A stretch of 64,000 nt of DNA from Bryobacterales bacterium (GTDB taxonomy: Bacteria > Acidobacteriota > Terriglobia > Bryobacterales > Bryobacteraceae), in contig JADZGD010000071.1 of the NCBI GenBank assembly GCA_020854055.1, positions 22,747 through 86,746 on the forward strand. The letters are read 5' to 3'. Positions 29,395-40,042 of this stretch are shown here, piece by piece. The first letter of the stretch is position 1. Each line of letters starts with the position of its first letter. The notes beneath the pieces were generated by a model. The model was not told the DNA's origin and did no database searches. It worked only from the letters and a program-made list of their open reading frames with translations. The position numbers were made by a program, and so were the translations under genes.

Positions 29395-31311
29395 ATGGCG
29401 GTGATGACGCGCCTGGTTGTAGTGTTGCTCATAATGCCGGTCCTGCCGGCGGCGGATCTGACCCTATCCACCGGGGGGCCGCTTCGCACGCTTGAGGCGG
29501 CGAGAGACAAGGCGCGGGAGATTCACCGTAGCCGGCCGGCGGAGATGGTAACGATCCACATCGAATCAGGCACTTACCAGATAGATAACACCCTGGTGCT
29601 TACGGCTGCCGATTCCAACGTGGCCTGGGTCGCGGCACCGGGGGCGCAAGTGGTGATCAGCGGCGGGCAGAAGATTGACGGCTGGACGAAGAGTGGGGCG
29701 GGGGAGTGGAAGGCCCGGATGCCGGGCGCCGATTTCCGCCAACTTTTCATCGACGGGCGCCGGGCGGTGAGGGCGCGCACACCCAACGAAGGCTATCTCC
29801 GGCTGGCAGGGAAACCGGTGGCTCGACCGAAGATCCGCCTGCAGTATCGCGGCGAGGATGTGAAGCGCGAGTGGTTGAACGGTCCGGCGGAGATGATGGT
29901 CTTGATGAACTGGTTTTACCTGAGGATGCCGATGACCGCAATGGACCAGGCCACTCACACGGTGACACTGGCCGGCGCGGGTAACGATAACGTCAACGAG
30001 GCCGAGGCGCGCTACTGGGTTGAGAATGTTCGGAATGCGCTTGATGCCCCTGGTGAATGGTTCCTGGACCGGGATTCGGGCGAAGTATTTTACCGCCCGC
30101 TCGGGGACGAAGATCCTACTCGGATGCGGGCGGTCGCCGGACGGCTGCTACAGTTGCTGCGGATCGAGGGCAGACCGGAATTGGGGCAGTTGGTGCGCAA
30201 CCTGAGCTTTCGTAACCTGATCTTCGCCTATTCGGATTGGTCGATGCCGCCGGAAGGCGTAGCCGACGTACAAGCGGCTATCGGCACCGCCGCGGCGATC
30301 GAGGCGACGGGCGCGCAGGAATGCTCTTTTGAGCACTGCCGCTTCGAGCACCTGGGTGGTTACGCCATCCTGCTGGGGCGAGGAGCAAAACGCAACCGCG
30401 TGAGGGCGTGCGAGTTTGCCGATCTGGGCGGGGGAGGCGTCCGGGTGGGCGAAACCGCCGGGCGGCAGAACGTACTCGAACAGAACTCGGAAAACGTGAT
30501 CAGCGACAACGAAATGCACGGGTTGGGACGCGTCGCGCCATCGGCCGTCGGGGTGTGGATTGGCAATAGTTCGGCGGACGAGGTGTCGCACAACCACATC
30601 CACGACCTCTCTTACACGGCGATCTCGGTGGGGTGGACCTGGGGCTACAAACCCAGCCAGTGCCGGGGCCACCGTATCGAGTACAACCACCTGCATGACA
30701 TCGGACAGCGCCGTTTAAGCGACATGGGCGCGATCTACACCCTGGGCATCCAGCCGGGAACGGTGATTCGAAATAATCTGATCCACGACGTCACGTCGTT
30801 CCGCTATGGCGGGTTTGGAATCTATCCCGACGAAGGCTCGAGCGAGATCGTGATTGAAAACAATATTGTCTACGGTTGCAGCAGCGCCGGCTTCGACCAG
30901 CACTACGGGCGGGAGAACACGATTCGCAACAACATCTTCGCCTTTAATCACGAATACCAGTTGATGCGGTCCCGGGCGGAAGATCATCTTTCGTTCCGCT
31001 TCGAGGGAAACATCGTGCAGTTTGACGACGGCAGGCTGCTCGGGAGCAATTGGTCGGGCAATGGGATCCGGATGGACCGCAACATTTACTGGGATGAGCG
31101 CGGCGGGGTTCCTGGGTTTGCCGGGTGGACGTGGGAGCAGTGGCGCGCCAGGGGACTCGATACACGTTCGAAGATCGCCGACCCACTTTTCCGCAATGCG
31201 GCGAACGGCGATTTCCGGCTGCTCGACGGTTCGCCGGCGCTTGCCATGGGCTTCCAACAGATCGACATGAGCACGACGGGGCCGAGGACACGGCCAGGGT
31301 TAGAGCCTTAG
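29395..31311 (+). CDS. Secreted right-handed parallel beta-helix protein, possible polysaccharide-degrading enzyme
   Basis: A 638-residue exported protein (signal peptide residues 1-19). The opening LRTLEAARDKAREI plus IHIESGTYQIDNTLVL is the usual start of pectate-lyase-like beta-helix proteins. From about residue 270 the chain runs through repeated coils rich in N, H and I (ISDNEMHGLG, VSHNHIHDLS, IEYNHLHDIG, IRNNLIHDV, IENNIVYG, IRNNIFAF). It ends with ADPLFRNAANGDFRLLDGSPAL, a closing segment common in this group. It probably binds or cleaves a plant or microbial polysaccharide, but active-site residues cannot be assigned from sequence alone. Two close ATGs (29395, 29404) are possible starts. 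Confidence 0.85.
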   Translation: MAVMTRLVVVLLIMPVLPAADLTLSTGGPLRTLEAARDKAREIHRSRPAEMVTIHIESGTYQIDNTLVLTAADSNVAWVAAPGAQVVISGGQKIDGWTKSGAGEWKARMPGADFRQLFIDGRRAVRARTPNEGYLRLAGKPVARPKIRLQYRGEDVKREWLNGPAEMMVLMNWFYLRMPMTAMDQATHTVTLAGAGNDNVNEAEARYWVENVRNALDAPGEWFLDRDSGEVFYRPLGDEDPTRMRAVAGRLLQLLRIEGRPELGQLVRNLSFRNLIFAYSDWSMPPEGVADVQAAIGTAAAIEATGAQECSFEHCRFEHLGGYAILLGRGAKRNRVRACEFADLGGGGVRVGETAGRQNVLEQNSENVISDNEMHGLGRVAPSAVGVWIGNSSADEVSHNHIHDLSYTAISVGWTWGYKPSQCRGHRIEYNHLHDIGQRRLSDMGAIYTLGIQPGTVIRNNLIHDVTSFRYGGFGIYPDEGSSEIVIENNIVYGCSSAGFDQHYGRENTIRNNIFAFNHEYQLMRSRAEDHLSFRFEGNIVQFDDGRLLGSNWSGNGIRMDRNIYWDERGGVPGFAGWTWEQWRARGLDTRSKIADPLFRNAANGDFRLLDGSPALAMGFQQIDMSTTGPRTRPGLEP

Positions 31312-31324
31312 TGGCAGCGCAGGG

Positions 31325-31337
31325 TACAATACGGGCG
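31325..31337 (+). promoter_or_regulatory. Possible leaderless promoter -10 box of the Cys-rich protein gene
   Basis: TACAAT (31325-31330) is seven bases before the ATG at 31338 without a Shine-Dalgarno sequence between them. Confidence 0.4.
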
Positions 31338-31679
31338 ATGGCTTGTCCGTACTTCTACCCTACCGAACCGATGGACTGGCCGTCGGCGCCGAGGGTGCCG
31401 CTGGGTGCTCCTTATGAGGGGGTCTGCCAGTCGCCGGCGGAAGGCGAGATCCGGCCGGAAGCCGAAATCGTGCGAGACTTGTGCAATTTTGGCTATGCCC
31501 GAGGCCGCTGCCCCCATCATCCAGCGGAATCGGAACAGCCCGACGCGGTGCGCTTCCATGCCGGCCGTTATATTTTGGAGAGAAATTATGGCCCGTGGCG
31601 GACGGGGCCGGCCGCACTGATCGAGGGACCGCGCCTGCGCCGGCAGGCGGCGGTTTTCCAGGAGAATTTGATCCCTTGA
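31338..31679 (+). CDS. Small cysteine-containing protein of unknown function
   Basis: A 113-residue protein that I do not recognise. It starts MACPYFYPTEP and has four cysteines in the first half: C3, one in EGVCQSP, and the pair in LCNFGYARGRCPHHP (C-x8-C followed by two histidines). This spacing could bind a metal or Fe-S cluster, but that is inference. There is no signal peptide or transmembrane helix. Its TGA overlaps the TTG start of the downstream thioesterase (TTGA), so the two are likely translated together. Its reading frame is supported by that coupling and by a -10-like box just upstream. Confidence 0.65.
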   Translation: MACPYFYPTEPMDWPSAPRVPLGAPYEGVCQSPAEGEIRPEAEIVRDLCNFGYARGRCPHHPAESEQPDAVRFHAGRYILERNYGPWRTGPAALIEGPRLRRQAAVFQENLIP

Positions 31680-32227
31680 GCGCCAACAAAGGAACCCCAT
31701 TGATTGCACGCCCGGTACGCGAGTCGATCTCGGAGTATTCGGAACTGGCGCTGCCTAACGACGCCAACCCGCTCGGCAACCTGCTGGGTGGACGGGTGAT
31801 GCACCTGGTCGACATGGCTGGCGCGATGGCTGCCATGCGCCACTGCCGCCGTCCGGTAGTGACCGCATCCATCGACAAGATGACCTTTTTGCGGCCGATC
31901 CATATCGGCCAACTGGTGGTGCTGCGGTCGTCGGTGAACCGGGTGTTCCATACCTCGATGGAAGTGGGGGTAAAGGTGACGGTGGAGGATCTGCAAACCG
32001 GCGACATCTTCCATACCTCGTCGGCCTACGTCACGTTTGTGGCTCTGGACGAACGGGGGCATCCGACTGCGATAGCGGCGGTGATTCCGGAGACCGCCGA
32101 CCAGAAACGGCGGTTTGAGGAGGCCGGCAACCGGCGGCAGTACCGTCTAGAACTCCGCGAAAAGGCATCCAATAGGAGATTCGCGGGCGGCACTAAACGG
32201 AGACGCGGCGGCTCTCAGGCCTTATAG
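31676..32227 (+). CDS. Acyl-CoA thioesterase, hotdog fold (YciA/BACH type)
   Basis: A 183-residue hotdog-fold thioesterase that hydrolyses acyl-CoA to free acid and CoA. The signature [27 protein letters not shown] is split here over residues 25-50: N31 and D46 fit the catalytic positions of this group, and [12 protein letters not shown] follows. I chose the TTG at 31676, which overlaps the preceding stop and has AGGAG about twelve bases upstream; a second TTG is at 31700. The basic C-terminal tail ([13 protein letters not shown]) is not typical and overlaps the convergent hfq-like gene by 13 bases. Confidence 0.85.
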   Translation: MSANKGTPLIARPVRESISEYSELALPNDANPLGNLLGGRVMHLVDMAGAMAAMRHCRRPVVTASIDKMTFLRPIHIGQLVVLRSSVNRVFHTSMEVGVKVTVEDLQTGDIFHTSSAYVTFVALDERGHPTAIAAVIPETADQKRRFEEAGNRRQYRLELREKASNRRFAGGTKRRRGGSQAL

Positions 32228-32523
32228 AGGTACTTGATATTACGCTTGTAAATCAGGAGATTTGGCCCCTCCTCCCGGTTTACTTTGATACAGGTGCGGT
32301 CGTACCATTCGATGACACCGTGAAGCAGTTCGCCGTCTTTGAGGACGATCACCATCGGCGTTTTCGACTGCATCTGCTTGACGTAATAAAAATTCTCGGC
32401 GTTGGTTTGCTCCGGCGGCACAGACTTCTTCTGCGTGGCGCTCTGGCTGCTGCGTTTCGGATTCATTTGTTCCTTGAGCTCGTTCAAGGACGGGCGTATC
32501 AATTTCCGGTTTCCGGGCTCCAC
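32215..32523 (-). CDS. hfq: Hfq-like RNA chaperone with N-terminal extension
   Basis: A 102-residue Sm-like protein. The C-terminal 55 residues follow the Hfq fold: [20 protein letters not shown] (helix and Sm1, residues 45-64), then [13 protein letters not shown] and Sm2 IYKRNIKYL (91-99). The Sm2 motif of most Hfq proteins is YKH; here Y92-K93-R94 replaces the histidine that helps bind RNA at the proximal face. An additional 40 residues, basic and rich in Ser and Gln, precede the fold. Hfq binds small RNAs and mRNAs; the altered motif leaves target preference open. The GTG start has AAGGAG seven bases upstream. A candidate promoter lies at 32624-32653. Confidence 0.8.
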   Translation of the reverse strand: MEPGNRKLIRPSLNELKEQMNPKRSSQSATQKKSVPPEQTNAENFYYVKQMQSKTPMVIVLKDGELLHGVIEWYDRTCIKVNREEGPNLLIYKRNIKYLYKA

Positions 32524-32623
32524 TGGACCACTCCTTAGTTATGAAGAGAAATCGGATTTCCTAGGTCGCGCCTGCCGAGCGCCGGGCCTGTGGTGAAATT
32601 TGTTGCGTCCGACTTATTGTTTA

Positions 32624-32653
32624 TTCATAGCATAGGATTCTCGGCGCCATCAA
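32624..32653 (-). promoter_or_regulatory. Candidate promoter for the hfq-like gene
   Basis: On the minus strand TTGATG (32653-32648) and TATGAA (32629-32624) are 18 bases apart. Each matches the sigma-70 consensus in four positions. A leader of about 95 bases would follow. Confidence 0.3.
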
Positions 32654-32677
32654 CCTGGTTGTCCCGCGCAAGCGCGG

Positions 32678-33721
32678 TCAGAGCGCGCGCAGCTCGACGA
32701 CCAGGGCATCCAGCGCGATCCCCTTTTGAATATTGCGGCGAACCAGTTGGACGAGGCGATCCACCTTTTTCACTGCCGCCAGCAACCACTCGAATGAGAC
32801 CTTGGCGGCCAGGGCGCTCAGTTCCGGACGAAGATCGGGGTTCCGCAGCGCGGGTGGATCGCCGCCGGCAAATTCACGGAGCACCACTACATCCTCGAGC
32901 AACAGATAGAGCACGCGGAGGTAGTACTCGAGTTTTTCGTCCTTTCGGGTGGCGATGTTGGCGGTGAGACGCCCCCAGCCGGAAAAAGGAGTGAGGCCGG
33001 CGGAGGCGTTCAGAAGGGCGAGCATCCCGGCGCGGCGGTGGTCGTAGGCTTCCAGGTCGATGGTCGCCACCTGGCCGGGACAGCCTCCGGCAAGAGCGAT
33101 CCGGCGCCCGGCATCGGGGAGAGCGCGAGCTTGCGCAAAATCGCGCATCTCCTGCTCGCTCAGCGGCGCAAGGTGAAAGGTCACGCTGCGGGAACGGATG
33201 GTCGGCAACAGGTCATAGGCGTTAGCAGCCGTAAGTAGAAGCACCAGGTAGGGGGGCGGTTCCTCGAGGATCTTCAGCAGCGAATTGGCAGCCTGCTCAT
33301 TGGCGCGATCAAGATGATCAATCAGAAAGACGCGGTAGCGGCCACGCAAGGGTCGATACTGCGCTCGCTCCTTAAGCAACCGCATCTGCTGGATGGAGAT
33401 CTGACGCAAGGGGCCGTCGGGTGGAAAAGTGATGAAATCGGGATGCGAGGCGAACAGCAGCGGATCTTCGGCACGCTTCTCGGAAGGCCACTTCTCGCGC
33501 TCCGACAAAACAGCGACATTTTCCGGATTGCTGAGGTCGTCCTTTTCGATGCGCGGGTCGGCTCCCAACAGTAACCCGGCCAGACGGCGGGCGAGCGTGG
33601 CCTTACCCACGCCTTCGGGTCCGTGCAACAGCAGCGTCTGCTGTACACGGTCGTCAGCCGCCATTTGCTCCAGCGATGCTCGTACCGAAGCGTTACCGTA
33701 GAAATCACTGATGGCCGCCAT
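32678..33721 (-). CDS. holB: DNA polymerase III delta' subunit
   Basis: A 347-residue AAA+ clamp-loader subunit. Walker A-like GPEGVGKAT (about residues 34-42), FLIDHLDRANEQAANSLLKILEEPP and TIRSRSVTFHL are visible. The SRC motif of other clamp-loader subunits reads SRS, and the four-cysteine zinc module is missing, with a short insert in its place. It is the last gene of the ten-gene minus-strand run and shares one base with tmk (TGATG). A GC-rich hairpin (CCGCG/CGCGG) directly follows the stop at 32663-32677, without a T-tract. Confidence 0.9.
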   Translation of the reverse strand: MAAISDFYGNASVRASLEQMAADDRVQQTLLLHGPEGVGKATLARRLAGLLLGADPRIEKDDLSNPENVAVLSEREKWPSEKRAEDPLLFASHPDFITFPPDGPLRQISIQQMRLLKERAQYRPLRGRYRVFLIDHLDRANEQAANSLLKILEEPPPYLVLLLTAANAYDLLPTIRSRSVTFHLAPLSEQEMRDFAQARALPDAGRRIALAGGCPGQVATIDLEAYDHRRAGMLALLNASAGLTPFSGWGRLTANIATRKDEKLEYYLRVLYLLLEDVVVLREFAGGDPPALRNPDLRPELSALAAKVSFEWLLAAVKKVDRLVQLVRRNIQKGIALDALVVELRAL

Positions 33722-34404
33722 CAGCGTTGCTCCCGAAGAGGTGAGACGGGAAGAAGCGGTTCAAGCGCGGCCCAAACGTTCCGGTGGATGGTGGCAGGAT
33801 CGGAATTGGCGTCAATAACGCGAAAACGGTGAGGCTCGCGAGCGGCCATCTGGTGGTAGGCGTCACGGACGCGACGGTAAAACTCGATTGCCTGGTCATC
33901 CATCCGGCTTTCATGAATCGCGCCCTGGTTCAGGTTGCGGGCGTGGGCGCGGCGAAGGCCGGTTTCGAGATCGATATCGAAGACGAAGGTGAGGTCGGGC
34001 GCCAGTCCGCGGCAGGCGATTCGGTCCAGATCGAGTACGGTGGCGGCGCCCAGGCCTCGTCCGTAGCCCTGGTAAGCCAGGCTGGAGTCCGTGAAGCGAT
34101 CGGTGAGCACGATCGCGCCGGCGTCCAAAGCGGGCCGGATACGCTCATCCACATTCTGGGCTCGAGAGGCGAAGTAGAGCAGCAACTCGGCGGTGGGAGA
34201 GAGTTCCCGGCTGGCGGGGTCGAGGAGAATTCCACGGATGCGGGCGCCGATGGGGGTTCCGCCGGGTTCGACGGTCTCCACGGTCCGATAACCCTCCGCG
34301 CGCAACTTTTGGGCGAGGAGTTGAAGCTGGGTGGACTTGCCGCAACCCTCGGTGCCCTCAAAAGCGAGGAAAAGGCCGCGGGCGGGTTGATGGCGGTCAG
34401 TCAT
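33721..34404 (-). CDS. tmk: Thymidylate kinase
   Basis: A 227-residue P-loop kinase that makes dTDP from dTMP. The P-loop is GTEGCGKST (about residues 16-24), followed by EPGGTPIG and the DRFTDSSLAYQGYGRGLG segment with the DR(Y/F/H) motif. The family's usual length is 205-215; the extra residues are at both ends. Its start overlaps the stop of the uracil-DNA glycosylase gene by eight bases and its stop shares a base with the holB start, so translation of all three is probably coupled. Confidence 0.95.
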   Translation of the reverse strand: MTDRHQPARGLFLAFEGTEGCGKSTQLQLLAQKLRAEGYRTVETVEPGGTPIGARIRGILLDPASRELSPTAELLLYFASRAQNVDERIRPALDAGAIVLTDRFTDSSLAYQGYGRGLGAATVLDLDRIACRGLAPDLTFVFDIDLETGLRRAHARNLNQGAIHESRMDDQAIEFYRRVRDAYHQMAAREPHRFRVIDANSDPATIHRNVWAALEPLLPVSPLREQR

Positions 34405-35149
34405 AGACGAAGTGCAGTACCTTCTTCAGATCTTCCCACGCCTCGCGCTTGGCGTTCTGATTGTATGGGCGCAGCAGGTAGCTGGGGTGGTAGGTGACCA
34501 TCACCGGGATATCGCGCCACTTATACCAGTTTCCCCGCAGGCGGGTGACGCCTTCCTTGCGCCCGAGCAGCGCCCGGGCAGCGGTGCCGCCAAGGGCGCA
34601 GATGGCTTTGGGTTTGATGACCGAAAGCTGGCGGAACAGGAATTGGCCGCACATCTCCATTTCGTCGGGTTCCGGGGTGCGATTTTCCGGAGGGCGGCAC
34701 TTCACCACGTTGCAGATATAGACATCGGCGCGCTTGAGTGGAATACCCTCCTTGACGGCGGTATTCTCGATCATTTGCGTAAGCAACTGCCCGGCGCGGC
34801 CGACGAAGGGAACACCCTGTGCGTCTTCTTCGGCGCCCGGCGCTTCGCCCACGAAGACTAGCGGGGCGGATTCGTTCCCAGCGCCGAACACAAGCTGCGT
34901 ACGGCTCTTGCAAAGGCGGCATCGGGTGCAGTCGCCCATGTCGGCCCGGATCCGGGCCAGCGAGTCATGCTCCGGAACGGGTGGAAACAGGATTTCCGAG
35001 TCTGTCATGGCGGGTGGCGGTATAACGCTGCCGGAGGCCGCCTCCGGCACGGCCTCTACCGGCGGTGGAAGCACTGTCCGGCGATAGAAGCTCTTGACGC
35101 CGAGGTCGCGGTAAAACGCTACGTACTGTTTGAGCAACTCCCGGTTCAT
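34397..35149 (-). CDS. Family 4 uracil-DNA glycosylase, Fe-S type
   Basis: A 250-residue enzyme that removes uracil from DNA. Family-4 motifs are present: GEAPGAEEDAQGVPFVG (motif A), VVKCRPPENRTP, and HPSYLL. Four of the cysteines in TRCRLC, YICNVVKC and EMCGQF should hold the [4Fe-4S] cluster. The N-terminal ~70 residues are a Pro-rich linker after MNRELLKQYV, as in homologues fused to a short SPO1-polymerase-like helix. I chose ATG 35149, seven bases after the coaBC stop, because longer forms run into coaBC. It sits between coaBC and tmk in the operon. Confidence 0.9.
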   Translation of the reverse strand: MNRELLKQYVAFYRDLGVKSFYRRTVLPPPVEAVPEAASGSVIPPPAMTDSEILFPPVPEHDSLARIRADMGDCTRCRLCKSRTQLVFGAGNESAPLVFVGEAPGAEEDAQGVPFVGRAGQLLTQMIENTAVKEGIPLKRADVYICNVVKCRPPENRTPEPDEMEMCGQFLFRQLSVIKPKAICALGGTAARALLGRKEGVTRLRGNWYKWRDIPVMVTYHPSYLLRPYNQNAKREAWEDLKKVLHFVYD

Positions 35150-35156
35150 GAGGCCT

Positions 35157-36377
35157 TCAGCCGGCCTGATGAAGAGCGGGCCGCAGCAGCAAAATATGGT
35201 CGAAGATCCGGTCGGCCAGCTCACGCTTGGGAGCGAACGGAAGATGGGTTATGCCGCCGTCACGGCTTACCAGTACAACTTCATTATCATCGGCTTCAAA
35301 ACCGGTACCGGTTGCCTGGCCGCCGACGAGGTTGCCGACAACCAGGTCGCAGTTCTTCGTTTCCAGCTTGCGGCGGGCGTACTCCACCAGGTTCTCCGTT
35401 TCGGCGGCAAAGCCGACCAGCAGGCGATTCCCTTTGCGGCGGCCCACTTCGGCCAAAATGTCTACGGTCGGATCGAACTCGATGGAGAACCGGGCGGCGG
35501 TCTTCTTCAGCTTTTGCCGGGGGATGTCGGCTACGTGGAAGTCCGCCACGGCGGCAGACTTGACGATGATGGTAGCCGGTTCGAGGTGATCCATCACGGC
35601 ACGGAACATCTCATTCGCGGTACGGACGGGGATGAGCTCGACACCGGCAGGTTCCGGCAGCGCAACCGGACCCGAGACGAGGATGACACGGGCTCCGCGG
35701 GCAGCAGCGGCGGCGGCCAGGGCATAGCCCATCTTGCCGCTGGAGCGATTCGTAATGTAGCGTACCGGATCGAGCGGCTCCTGGGTAGGACCGGCGGTAA
35801 TCAGCACGGTTTCCTTGTCCAGGTCGCGCCGCATGTCGCACCGGGCATCGACGAAGGCGGCGATCGCTTCGGGCTCGGTCATGCGTCCGGCGCCAACCGT
35901 ACCGCAGGCCAGCGGACCACTGTCAGGACCAATAATGTGATGACCACGAAGGCGCAACATTTCCAGGTTGGATTGTGTCGCCGGGTGGCTCCACATGTTG
36001 TTGTTCATCGCCGGGGCAAGAAATACGGGTCCGGTGAAGGCCAGATAGACCGTGCTGAGAAAATCGTCCGCAAGGCCGTGGGCGAATTTGGCCAGCAGAT
36101 CGGCGGTGGCCGGGGCGACGACAAGGAGGTCATTTTCCTGGGACACACGAATGTGCTCGATGGCGCTCGAAAGAATATCGCCATCCACCGGGCCGGAAAA
36201 CATTCCAGTGATGACTTTCTGGTTGGTGAGGGCGGCAAAAGTAAGCGGGCGCACAAATTCCTGGGCGGCGGCGGTCATGATCACCTGAACGGTATGGCCC
36301 GCCTCCATCAGAGCCCGGGCGAGTTCCGCCGACTTGTAAGCAGCGATACCGCCGCCGACTCCCAGCAGGATACGCAT
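35157..36377 (-). CDS. coaBC: Phosphopantothenoylcysteine decarboxylase / phosphopantothenate-cysteine ligase
   Basis: A 406-residue bifunctional enzyme for steps two and three of CoA synthesis. The N-terminal flavoprotein half (CoaC) shows GVGGGIAAYKS, PAMNNNMWSHPA and the substrate-clamp cysteine in LACGTVGAGRM. The CoaB half begins about residue 190 with ITAGPTQEPLDPVRYITN and SSGKMGYALA. Ten bases separate it from rpoZ upstream and seven from the glycosylase downstream; the rpoZ-coaBC order is common in bacteria. Confidence 0.96.
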   Translation of the reverse strand: MRILLGVGGGIAAYKSAELARALMEAGHTVQVIMTAAAQEFVRPLTFAALTNQKVITGMFSGPVDGDILSSAIEHIRVSQENDLLVVAPATADLLAKFAHGLADDFLSTVYLAFTGPVFLAPAMNNNMWSHPATQSNLEMLRLRGHHIIGPDSGPLACGTVGAGRMTEPEAIAAFVDARCDMRRDLDKETVLITAGPTQEPLDPVRYITNRSSGKMGYALAAAAAARGARVILVSGPVALPEPAGVELIPVRTANEMFRAVMDHLEPATIIVKSAAVADFHVADIPRQKLKKTAARFSIEFDPTVDILAEVGRRKGNRLLVGFAAETENLVEYARRKLETKNCDLVVGNLVGGQATGTGFEADDNEVVLVSRDGGITHLPFAPKRELADRIFDHILLLRPALHQAG

Positions 36378-36387
36378 GGCGCCGTCT

Positions 36388-36639
36388 TTATTCGTTGCGC
36401 CGCGCTTCCTGTTCGGCCAGAGCGGCGTCGCGAGTGGGGTCCTCGTACTTCACCAGGCCGCGGCGCACTTCTTCCATGGAACTGACGGTGGGCTTGCGCG
36501 AGGTGGTGGGGAGGAAGGAACGGGCGCCGTTCTGGAGTTGGCGGGCTCGCTTTGCGGCGACGATGATGAAACGATAGGTGCTGGCTTCCGGATCATCGGG
36601 AATTGAAAACTGTGCGTTGTTCCGAACTCTCTCGCTCAT
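36388..36639 (-). CDS. rpoZ: RNA polymerase omega subunit
   Basis: An 83-residue omega subunit. YRFIIVAAKRARQLQNGAR matches the conserved helix that clamps the beta' C terminus, and the gene lies between gmk and coaBC as in many bacteria. The C-terminal EDPTRDAALAEQEARRNE is charged and variable. Confidence 0.92.
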   Translation of the reverse strand: MSERVRNNAQFSIPDDPEASTYRFIIVAAKRARQLQNGARSFLPTTSRKPTVSSMEEVRRGLVKYEDPTRDAALAEQEARRNE

Positions 36640-36654
36640 GGTGTTGCTCTCCTC

Positions 36655-37323
36655 TTACTGCTGAAACGTTTCCAGGATGGGGCGCAGGCGGCCTTCCATC
36701 CTCGATCTTCGTGCCCGCTCCGCTCGTACGATCGCGGTCAAAATCTCGGATGATTCTTCTACTCGATCGTTGATAATGACATAGTCATACAGGCCGGATT
36801 CGGCCGAACGACCGCCACTTCCCTCTAGCGCTTGCAGAGAGTTGACGGCTTCCTGAAATACCTCCAGCTCCCGGGTGGCATCGTGCAACCGGCGCTGGAT
36901 TACGGTTTCAGAATCCTCCGAGCGTGCCCGCAACCGGCGTTCCAGCTCGGTACGGGAGGGTGGAAGCACAAAAATCGCGACGGCATCCGGAACCCGCTCC
37001 TTCAATTGTCGCGCACCCTGAACGTCGATGTCGAGCAGCAGATCGGACCCCTCCGCCTCAGCGCGATCCAGGAAACGCCGGTGGGTGCCATAGTAGTTGC
37101 CGAAGACCTCGGCATGTTCGAGGAACTCGTTGCGCCGGATACAGGCTTCAAACTCGTCGCGGCCGATGAAGTGGTAGCTTTCGCCCTCCCGTTCGGAGAC
37201 GCGTGGAGCGCGGGTGGTATAGGAGACTGAGAACAATAAATTGGGCACTCGCGAGCGGAGGCAACCGACGAGCGTGGATTTACCGGATCCGGAGGGTGCC
37301 GAAATGATGAAGACGATGCTCAT
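36655..37323 (-). CDS. gmk: Guanylate kinase
   Basis: A 222-residue kinase that makes GDP from GMP. The P-loop SAPSGSGKST is at residues 8-17, followed by SYTTRAPRVSE and a GMP-binding region with EHAEVFGNYYGT. The LLDIDVQGARQLK segment completes the family pattern. Its start overlaps the YicC stop (ATGA). Confidence 0.96.
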   Translation of the reverse strand: MSIVFIISAPSGSGKSTLVGCLRSRVPNLLFSVSYTTRAPRVSEREGESYHFIGRDEFEACIRRNEFLEHAEVFGNYYGTHRRFLDRAEAEGSDLLLDIDVQGARQLKERVPDAVAIFVLPPSRTELERRLRARSEDSETVIQRRLHDATRELEVFQEAVNSLQALEGSGGRSAESGLYDYVIINDRVEESSEILTAIVRAERARRSRMEGRLRPILETFQQ

Positions 37324-38209
37324 TCGAGATTCAGCGCCTGCTCTCTGATTTTTTCGATGTCGGATTTGGCGCCGAGGGCCAGTTCGGTGATGCCCAGGCC
37401 GAGTTCCCCGATACCGGTGGTCTTGGAAAGAATGGTGTTGGTCTCGCGGTTCATTTCCTGGAGCAGAAAATCGAGTTTCTTGCCGAGTTCGCCACCCTGA
37501 TCGAGCAATTCATCGAGATGGCGGGAGTGAATACCAAGCCGGGCGACCTCCTCGTGGATATCGCTGCGGTCGGCCAGGATGGCAGTTTCCTGTGCCAGCC
37601 GCTGGGGATCGATGGCAACGGATTTCAGCAGTTCGGCGAGCCGCTCGGTGAGCCGGCTCTGAAGGGCGGGCAGGGCGCGTTCGCGGATCTCGCCGATACG
37701 AAGGGCTGCCGCCGCAATGTTGGCATTGCGCTCGCGCAGAATGTTCAGAATTTCGGCTCCTTCGCGTTCGCGGAACGAGTTGAAGGCAAGCAGCGCCTGG
37801 TCCAGCACGGCCAAAAGCGCGCTCTGGAACCCGGCATCCAGGTCTGCGCCCGCCGGTTCGCTGAACATGCCGGGAATTCGCAAAGCGGCGTTCAAGTCGG
37901 GCCGGGAGTCGATTCCCAGTTCTTCTGAGGCCCTGCGGAACGAGTCAAGCCAGGACTGAAGAAGAGGCTTGTTGAGCGCGCTATCGGCGCCGCTTGCGCT
38001 GCGCGCCAGCGAGGCGCGGATTTCGACATGACCGCGGGCCACTCGCTGTTTGAGCGCGGAGCGCAGGGCGCTTTCGAAGGCATCGAAGTCCGATGGCATG
38101 TGGAAGTGGAGATCGAGCCCGCGATGATTGACGCTCTTAACGCTCAAAGTCAACTCGCCTTGTGGGGTGTGGTGGCGAATGCGGGCATAGCCGGTCATGC
38201 TGCGGAGGA

Positions 38210-38213
<4 letters not shown>
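37320..38213 (-). CDS. yicC: YicC-family endoribonuclease
   Basis: A 297-residue protein of the YicC/YloC family, characterised in E. coli as an RNase that affects small-RNA decay. The start MILRSMTGYAR, the SVNHRGLDLHFHMP segment and the C-terminal KLDFLLQEMNRETNTILSK are family hallmarks. The gene overlaps the ABC transporter upstream and gmk downstream by four bases each. The association of yicC with gmk and rpoZ is common in bacteria. Confidence 0.93.
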
Positions 38214-40038
<1,825 letters not shown>

Positions 40039-40042
<4 letters not shown>

